Shown piece after piece: positions 52,021-57,204 of a DNA stretch of 57,204 nucleotides. Each line of letters starts with the position of its first letter. Position 1 is the first letter of the stretch. The position numbers and the translations under genes were made by a program. The notes under the pieces are model-generated. The model did no database searches. It saw only the letters and a list, made by a program, of their open reading frames with translations, and was not told the origin of the DNA. Source of the stretch: Candidatus Tumulicola scandinaviensis (GTDB taxonomy: Bacteria > Vulcanimicrobiota > Vulcanimicrobiia > Vulcanimicrobiales > Vulcanimicrobiaceae); the NCBI GenBank assembly GCA_003140835.1, contig PLLA01000043.1:1-57204 (forward strand), written 5' to 3'.

Positions 52021-52983
52021 TTAAGCCCACAACGACTGGGCGCGGGCGATGGCGCCTTCCAGACGCTGCTTCTTCCAGGCGGCACCCGACCACACGTCGC
52101 CGCGGCTCTTGAGGCGCTTGGCCGTCGTCCGGATGGTGAACTTGCCGAACTCGTCCGACGGCGCGGCCGTCCCTCGCCTGCGTGCGAAGGCTTCCACTTC
52201 CGGCCATTCCAGCGGCGTCGAAACCGGAGCGCCGTCGCGAGCGCGCACCGAGTACGGCACGACGTACGTCTTTCCGCGCCCGACCTGAACGAAGTCCAGG
52301 TACACCGCCGCTGGATTTCGCTTCGAGACCGTTCGCTGGAGCGACACCAGACCGTCGCCGAGTTCGCCGGCTACGTGACGGGCCAGCAGTTCGGCGAACA
52401 ACTTTGCCGTCTCGTACGTATAGCCGGGCGCTAGCGGAACGAAGACGTGCAGCCCCATGCCTCCGGAGGTTTTGACCAACGCTTGCAGCCCGATCGCGGC
52501 AAGCGCGTCGCGTATTCCCAACGTAACCGTCGCGAGGGTCTTGAGCGTGCACTTTTCGCCCGGATCGACGTCGAAGAACACGAAGTCCGGCTCGTCGATG
52601 GTTTTCACGCGCGACGTCCACGCATGCAGCAAGATCGACGCGAGATTCGCAACGTAGACCAACGTCGCTTCGTCGTCGCACACGACGTACGTTACTTTCT
52701 TGCCGCTTTCGCCCGCCGACGTGGTCACTCGCGCAACCCAATCGGGTACGCCTTTGGGAAGGTGTTTTTCGAAGAATGAGAAGCCATCGATGCCGTCGGG
52801 GTAGCGTTGCAGCGTCAAGGGACGATCCTTGAGGTACGGCACGATGACGCCGGCGACCGAACGGTAGTAGTCGATCAGATCGCCCTTGGTGTATCCGTCG
52901 CGCGGCCACAGCACTTTGTCGAGATTCGACAACGACAGACGGCGCGTGCCGATGGTGACGGCCGTACGTTCGGACGCGCTCAC
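52021..52983 (-). CDS. ligD: LigD polymerase-domain protein (separate subunit)
   Basis: 320 aa, an archaeo-eukaryotic-primase-type polymerase (POL/PrimPol). NLDKVLWPRDGYTKGDLIDYYRSVA, then the metal-binding FVFFDVDPGEK (D-x-D), KTSGGMGLHVFVPL and AVYLDFVQVGRGKTYVVPYSVRARDGAPVSTPLEW are standard. It fills gaps and adds nucleotides during end joining. In Mycobacterium it is fused to the ligase; here it is a free subunit whose GTG overlaps the ligase gene stop (GTGA). Confidence 0.95.
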   Translation of the reverse strand: MSASERTAVTIGTRRLSLSNLDKVLWPRDGYTKGDLIDYYRSVAGVIVPYLKDRPLTLQRYPDGIDGFSFFEKHLPKGVPDWVARVTTSAGESGKKVTYVVCDDEATLVYVANLASILLHAWTSRVKTIDEPDFVFFDVDPGEKCTLKTLATVTLGIRDALAAIGLQALVKTSGGMGLHVFVPLAPGYTYETAKLFAELLARHVAGELGDGLVSLQRTVSKRNPAAVYLDFVQVGRGKTYVVPYSVRARDGAPVSTPLEWPEVEAFARRRGTAAPSDEFGKFTIRTTAKRLKSRGDVWSGAAWKKQRLEGAIARAQSLWA

Positions 52984-54602
52984 GCCGTCCTCACGCGCGC
53001 GGGTAACTCCAGGGTAACGTTCTTGGCCGCTTTGTCCGGCCGCAAACCGATGTAGGCCGGATGGCGGAGCAGTTTATCGCGCGTCCATTCGGTGAACCGC
53101 ACCTCGACGACCAGCTCGGGTTTCACCCAATGCGGGTGCATGTTGCTTTCCACCGCCGTATCGAACGGCGAGGTTTTGCGCTCCAAACCCACCAAACGCT
53201 CGTGCAACTCGCGTAAGACTTTTTGCGAGAAGCCGGTGCCGACGTGACCGACGTATCGAAACGCCGGACCGACGTACGCGCCCAGCAACAATGCGCCAAA
53301 CCCGGTGCGGCTGCCTCGCGGGTCGGTCCAACCGCCGACCACGAACTCCTGATTCAGCTGCGCCTTGATTTTCACCCAATCGCGCGAGCGCCGCTCCTGG
53401 TACTGTGAAGCGCGTTTCTTTCCGACGATTCCCTCGAGCCGGCGTTTTTGGGCAACGTCGAACAGCGACGTGCCTTTGCCGACGACGTGTTTGGAGTAGA
53501 GCACCATCTCGTCGTCGCGAATCATACGTTCGAGCAAGGCTTTGCGTTCTTCCAACGGCGTCTTGCGCAGGTCGCGCCCGTCGGCATAGATCAGATCGAA
53601 GGCGGCAAACGTTAACGCCGCCGCCGTATTTTGCGACTCCTGCAGGCGCTGGAACGACGATCGCCCCTCGTCGTCTAAACTCACGATCTCGCCGTCCACG
53701 ATAATCGGCACGCTCTTGAACGCATCGGCGAGCCCGCTCAGATCCGGAAAGCGAGCCAAGAAATCGATGTCGTTGCGCGAGGCCAGCGTTAGCGTTCCTT
53801 TTTCGTCTATAGTACAGATGGCACGATATCCATCCCACTTGATTTCGAACAGCCAGCCGTCGTCGTCGAACGGTTCGTCGATCAAGGTTGCGAGCATCAC
53901 CGACTTCAGTTTCGGAAGGGGATCGCGTTTGACGCGCGCGGGAATTCGGGGAGCCGTTGCGTGGCGCGCCTTTTGCTTGGAATTCCAAATTTTTGCGCGC
54001 GGATTATGCGCTACGTCGTCGAGCGTCTTCCCGCTCGTGACCGATTCTGGATGGTCGACCGGATCGTATTTGGGGTCGGCGTGCTGGTCGCGGTCTTTGA
54101 TCAGCAGCCACGGATCGCCGTTTTCGCCCTCGCGACCTTTTATTCGCACCAGCGTGAACTCGCCGCGCAGTTTCTTTCCTTGCAAGATGAACTTGATTTT
54201 CCCGTCGGCAATTTCGGCGGCCGGATCGTCGCCTTCGGCCAACGTGTAGGTGCCTTTGTCCCAAACGATCACGCTGCCCGCGCCGTATTGTCCCGCCGGA
54301 ATGTTGCCCTCGAAGTCGCGATAGTCGAGCGGATGGTCCTCCACGTGCATGGCCAGCCGCCGATCCAGCGGCGCGAGAGTCGGGCCTTTAGGCACCGCCC
54401 ACGACGCCAGCACGCCACCGGCTTCTAGGCGAAAATCGTAATGCAGGCGCGTCGCGTGGTGCATTTGCACGACGAAGCGCAAACGCTTACCGGGTTCGGC
54501 TTTCTTACCGCTCGGCTCGGGGGTCAGCGCGAAGTCGCGTTTCTTCTTATAGGTTTCGAGCTCGCCGGGCCGCCGGCTCGACTTCTTTGACGGGGACGGC
54601 AT
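52980..54602 (-). CDS. ligD: LigD: 3'-phosphoesterase plus ATP-dependent DNA ligase
   Basis: 540 aa. The phosphoesterase domain (about 35-160) has FVVQMHHATRLHYDFRLE and LDYRDFEGNIPAGQYGAGSV with the His/Asp ligands. The ligase domain begins with the adenylated Lys in FEIKWDGYRA (near residue 250). The motifs VDGEIVSLD, FDLIYADG, EGIVGKK and WVKIKA follow, and the OB fold closes at the C-terminus. ATG 54600-54602; no clear ribosome-binding site. First gene of the NHEJ operon with the polymerase and Ku. Confidence 0.95.
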   Translation of the reverse strand: MPSPSKKSSRRPGELETYKKKRDFALTPEPSGKKAEPGKRLRFVVQMHHATRLHYDFRLEAGGVLASWAVPKGPTLAPLDRRLAMHVEDHPLDYRDFEGNIPAGQYGAGSVIVWDKGTYTLAEGDDPAAEIADGKIKFILQGKKLRGEFTLVRIKGREGENGDPWLLIKDRDQHADPKYDPVDHPESVTSGKTLDDVAHNPRAKIWNSKQKARHATAPRIPARVKRDPLPKLKSVMLATLIDEPFDDDGWLFEIKWDGYRAICTIDEKGTLTLASRNDIDFLARFPDLSGLADAFKSVPIIVDGEIVSLDDEGRSSFQRLQESQNTAAALTFAAFDLIYADGRDLRKTPLEERKALLERMIRDDEMVLYSKHVVGKGTSLFDVAQKRRLEGIVGKKRASQYQERRSRDWVKIKAQLNQEFVVGGWTDPRGSRTGFGALLLGAYVGPAFRYVGHVGTGFSQKVLRELHERLVGLERKTSPFDTAVESNMHPHWVKPELVVEVRFTEWTRDKLLRHPAYIGLRPDKAAKNVTLELPARVRTA

Positions 54603-54684
54603 CGCCGGGCAGGTTCGACGCACGGCCGCACCTCCACCCTTGCAGCGCGGGCCGGTCTCACGTCGAACCGGCCAACCGAACGAC

Positions 54685-54966
54685 GTGTGGAGTCTCATCG
54701 GTCTGGTCATCGCCGCGGGAATCGCAGCACTCGCTTGGCGCCGCAGCCGCCGTAGCGGCGGCTACTACGATACGCAAGTCTACGCGATGACGGCCCGCAC
54801 GCACCGCGCCTACGCGCTCGCCAGCCTAGCGTTTGCCGTCTTTTTTGCGGCGGCGTTCGCTTTGCGGCTCGACCCGGCAGGCGTCGCCGGTTTGGCGCTG
54901 TATGCGGTCGTTGCCATATTCTACATCGCTTCATTCCTGCGAGGGGCTTCGGACGAGGATGAATGA
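54685..54966 (+). CDS. small membrane protein, unknown function
   Basis: 93 aa. Three hydrophobic stretches: LIGLVIAAGIAALAW at the N-terminus, YALASLAFAVFFAAAFAL, and AGLALYAVVAIFYIASFL near the C-terminus, with an acidic tail (GASDEDE). GTG 54685 is used because the first helix starts there and it avoids the divergent ligD gene; earlier in-frame codons overlap ligD. Its end overlaps the DUF255 gene by 8 bases. Family unknown. Confidence 0.62.
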   Translation: MWSLIGLVIAAGIAALAWRRSRRSGGYYDTQVYAMTARTHRAYALASLAFAVFFAAAFALRLDPAGVAGLALYAVVAIFYIASFLRGASDEDE

Positions 54967-56725
54967 CTTTCGCTTCTCTCCGCGCGCGAATCGCGCGAAC
55001 GAGATCGAGTGGATGTCTTGGGGACCCGACGCGTTCGACCGCGCGCGCTCGCAAGACAAGCCCATTCTGCTTTCGATTTCGGCGGTGTGGTGTCACTGGT
55101 GTCACGTCATGGACGAAACGTCGTACTCGGATTCCGGCGTGATCGCCGCCATTAACGAACGTTTCGTACCGGTTCGCGTCGACAACGATCGCCGCCCCGA
55201 CGTGAACGCGCGGTACAACATGGGAGGCTGGCCGACCACGGCATTTTTGGCACCCGACGGATCGACGCTCACCGGCGCGACCTATCTGCCGCCCGATCGA
55301 ATGCGGCGCGCCCTGGATGAAATCGCACGATTTTACGCCGAGAACAAGGCCGGCATCGCCGAACACGCCGCGCAAGGCGACCCTCCTCGCGCCGACTACG
55401 TTCCCAGCTCACGCAGCGACCTGCGCGAAGCGATGGTCGTGCGACTAGCCGAACAGCTTGCGGAAACGTACGACGAAGCGTACGGCGGATTTGGGGACGA
55501 ACCGAAATTTCCGCAGCCCGAAGTCCTGGAGTTTCTCCTCGCCGAGTGGCGTTTTACCGGCGACGAGCGACTCTACGCCAAGGTCGCGTCGACGATGCTC
55601 GCCATGGCGCGGGGCGGCATGTACGACCACGTCGAGGGCGGATTCTTTCGCTACTCCACCACCCGCGATTGGTCGGTTCCGCATTTCGAAAAGATGGCCG
55701 AAGACCATGCCGGATTGGTGCGCGTCCTCGCGCAGCTCGCGGTGTTCGCCCCGACCGACGACGTTCGCGCGACCCTCGTTTCGACGACACGCTACGTGCG
55801 CGATGTCCTGCGCGATCCGGCGACCGGCTTCTTTGCCGGCAGCCAAGACGCCGACGAAGCGTACTTCGAGCTGCCGCTCGACCAACGCCGCCGGCGCGAA
55901 GCGCCATTCGTCGATCGCACCTCGTATACCAACTGGACGTGCGCACTTGCCGGCGCCTGGTTTTTAGCAGCCCGGGCGCTCGACGACGACGCGATGCTCG
56001 CGCAAGCGTGCCAAACGCTCGACAACGTGCACGATCGCCTGTCGGACGCAGACGGACTGGTGTATCACTTCGTCGTGCCGGGCGGCGAACCGCAGGTCCG
56101 CGGCTTGCTATCTGACCAGGCCGCATATTTGCGCGCGTCGATCGACGCGCACGAGACCTCCGGCGAGGTACGCTTTCTGCTGCGAGCCCAGACGCTGGCC
56201 GAACGCATTCTCGAGCGCTTCGAAGCCGCCGACGGGGGATTCTACGACCACCTTCCCTTGGAGGCGCAACTCGGGCGCCTCGAGGTTGCCGACAGGCCGA
56301 TCGTCGACAACGCGCTCGTGGCCGAAGCACTTTTGCGCCTGAGCGTCCTTACCGGCGAGCCGAAATACCGGGATCACGCCGAGCGCGCCCTCGCCCTGTA
56401 TGCGCGCACTTACGCGGCCGCCGGCACCTTTGCGGCCGTTTACGGCCGCGCGCTTCGGCGCTGGCTATCGCCCGAGTGGTCGGTACGGATCGTCGGCGAA
56501 CCGGCGGCTACGGACGCGTTTCGCGAGGCGGCTCTGCGCCTGCCATCGCCGATGGTCGTGGTCCGCACGGTACCCCCGGCCGTTGCGGGGACACTCGGGC
56601 TGCCTGCCGAGCCGCAGCCGGCCGCATACGCCTGTGCCGGGACGACCTGTGGGGCACCGGTGAGCGATCCCGCCGGCCTGCGCGACGCCTACGACGGCCT
56701 CGCCGGAGCTGCCGGAATCCGCTGA
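54959..56725 (+). CDS. DUF255/YyaL-type thioredoxin-fold protein (SSP411 homologue)
   Basis: 588 aa. The N-terminal thioredoxin-like domain contains the active site WCHWC in AVWCHWCHVMDETSYSD, followed by RYNMGGWPTTAFLAPDG. The rest is an alpha/alpha-barrel region like sugar epimerases (DEPKFPQPEVLEFL, GGMYDHVEGGFFRYST...VPHFEKMAEDHAGLVR, SQDADEAYFELP). The eukaryotic homologue is spermatogenesis-associated protein 20. Function is not established. ATG 54959 overlaps the upstream small membrane gene. Confidence 0.94.
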   Translation: MNDFRFSPRANRANEIEWMSWGPDAFDRARSQDKPILLSISAVWCHWCHVMDETSYSDSGVIAAINERFVPVRVDNDRRPDVNARYNMGGWPTTAFLAPDGSTLTGATYLPPDRMRRALDEIARFYAENKAGIAEHAAQGDPPRADYVPSSRSDLREAMVVRLAEQLAETYDEAYGGFGDEPKFPQPEVLEFLLAEWRFTGDERLYAKVASTMLAMARGGMYDHVEGGFFRYSTTRDWSVPHFEKMAEDHAGLVRVLAQLAVFAPTDDVRATLVSTTRYVRDVLRDPATGFFAGSQDADEAYFELPLDQRRRREAPFVDRTSYTNWTCALAGAWFLAARALDDDAMLAQACQTLDNVHDRLSDADGLVYHFVVPGGEPQVRGLLSDQAAYLRASIDAHETSGEVRFLLRAQTLAERILERFEAADGGFYDHLPLEAQLGRLEVADRPIVDNALVAEALLRLSVLTGEPKYRDHAERALALYARTYAAAGTFAAVYGRALRRWLSPEWSVRIVGEPAATDAFREAALRLPSPMVVVRTVPPAVAGTLGLPAEPQPAAYACAGTTCGAPVSDPAGLRDAYDGLAGAAGIR

Positions 56726-56770
56726 AACACGGCGCCTCGCGGCGCGTATGGAACGATGGAGGACACAAAC

Positions 56771-57187
56771 GTGACACCGTACGCCCAGATGATCGCCGTC
56801 CAGATGCGCCCCGAGGCTCAGGCAACGTTCGCTTACGAGTACCAGCGCTACGCGAAGGACCCCACCTTGGCGTTCGTACTGACGCTGGTTTTGGGCATCG
56901 TCGGCGGCGAGTCGTATTACCTCGGGAACTACGTGCGCGGCATTCTGATGTCGCTGGCGCTGTTTACCGGCATCGGTCTCTTCGTGACGATTCCGATGTG
57001 GATCGTCCGCTGCTTCACCATTCAAAACGAGTGCGAAGCCTACAACGACTGCGTCGCGTACTCGCTGGCGCTGCGCTACTGGCCGTACGAAGCGCGTACC
57101 AACGAACAACCGCCGGCACCGCCCGCGGCACCGCAGCCGGTACGCACGCGTGCGAACATCGGTGGCCTTCCGATGGCAACGCGCTAA
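56771..57187 (+). CDS. TM2-domain-like membrane protein
   Basis: 138 aa. Two helices in the TM2 pattern: LAFVLTLVLGIVGGESYYLGNYVRGILMSLALFTGIGLF, then VTIPMWIVRCF. A soluble N-terminus precedes the helices and a Pro-rich tail (PPAPPAAPQPVRTR) follows. GTG 56771 is preferred, GGAGG being 8 nt upstream; ATG 56756 is the alternative. TM2 proteins often accompany secretion or sensing functions, but no specific role is known here. Confidence 0.75.
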   Translation: MTPYAQMIAVQMRPEAQATFAYEYQRYAKDPTLAFVLTLVLGIVGGESYYLGNYVRGILMSLALFTGIGLFVTIPMWIVRCFTIQNECEAYNDCVAYSLALRYWPYEARTNEQPPAPPAAPQPVRTRANIGGLPMATR

Positions 57188-57204
57188 GGATGTCCTGATT
57201 TATT

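Noticed and set aside
56728..56750. GCGCC-TCGC-GGCGC hairpin after the DUF255 gene as a terminator
   Set aside because: Only 5 bp, no U-tract, and it lies just before the next gene on the same strand.

Overview
The window is a GC-rich (clearly above 60%), gene-dense bacterial chromosome segment. I see no insertion sequence, prophage or CRISPR array. Lipoproteins with lipoboxes, a TonB-receptor-like outer-membrane protein, a DUF5916 barrel and a haem-binding porin-like protein point to a two-membrane (diderm) bacterium. The gene mix (Ku/LigD repair, ECF42 sigma factor with DGPF partner, UbiD/UbiA pair, many GTG/TTG starts, 4-base NTGA overlaps inside operons) would fit an uncultured lineage such as Candidatus Eremiobacterota (WPS-2). 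That placement is inference only.

Layout. 1-1865: end of an alpha/beta hydrolase gene coupled to polX. 1912-3053: a catalytically degenerate ABC-ATPase-like protein with a small membrane partner. 3120-5954: a minus-strand redox operon (flavin reductase, atypical SDR, Rieske protein, XRE regulator, Cys-less DJ-1/PfpI protein). 6088-10694: rpsO and pnp, separated by a split transketolase on the opposite strand. 10704-18804: a TonB-like outer-membrane protein divergent from a long plus-strand run of small secreted protein, TPR protein, cupredoxin lipoproteins A (frameshifted), B and C with a SCO protein, a monohaem outer-membrane protein, and a response regulator/histidine kinase pair. 18882-22449: ubiD, ubiA and an orphan Tat-exported binding protein. 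22459-26193: an autoregulated GntR/ABC-2 export operon with two unannotated-size microproteins.

26338-41776: an M48-RDD membrane protein with a damaged zinc motif, a CMD/AhpD-like protein, a winged-helix TPR regulator divergent from a DUF5916 barrel, a minus operon of TRIC channel, small membrane protein, lipid-kinase-like protein and aldo/keto reductase, an MFS transporter, two convergent amidinotransferase-fold paralogues, a frameshifted M3 peptidase, an AraC regulator, a GNAT acetyltransferase resembling AAC(6'), and an ArsR-SRPBCC pair with a clear promoter/operator. 42033-57204: two phosphoesterase-family secreted proteins, an ECF42 sigma factor with its DGPF protein, a PhyH dioxygenase, tRNA-Leu(CAG), an HtrA-like protease overlapping an MFS exporter, a complete NHEJ set (PE-ligase, polymerase, Ku), a DUF255 thioredoxin-fold protein and a TM2 protein.

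The most coherent candidate for an undescribed system is 12586-18804. Three blue-copper lipoproteins, a copper chaperone and a haem-tagged outer-membrane barrel lie with their own two-component regulators. Two other themes recur: enzymes that have lost catalytic residues (ABC ATPase, DJ-1, SDR, M48), and genes whose start codon sits 7-8 nt after a -10-like box, suggesting leaderless mRNAs.
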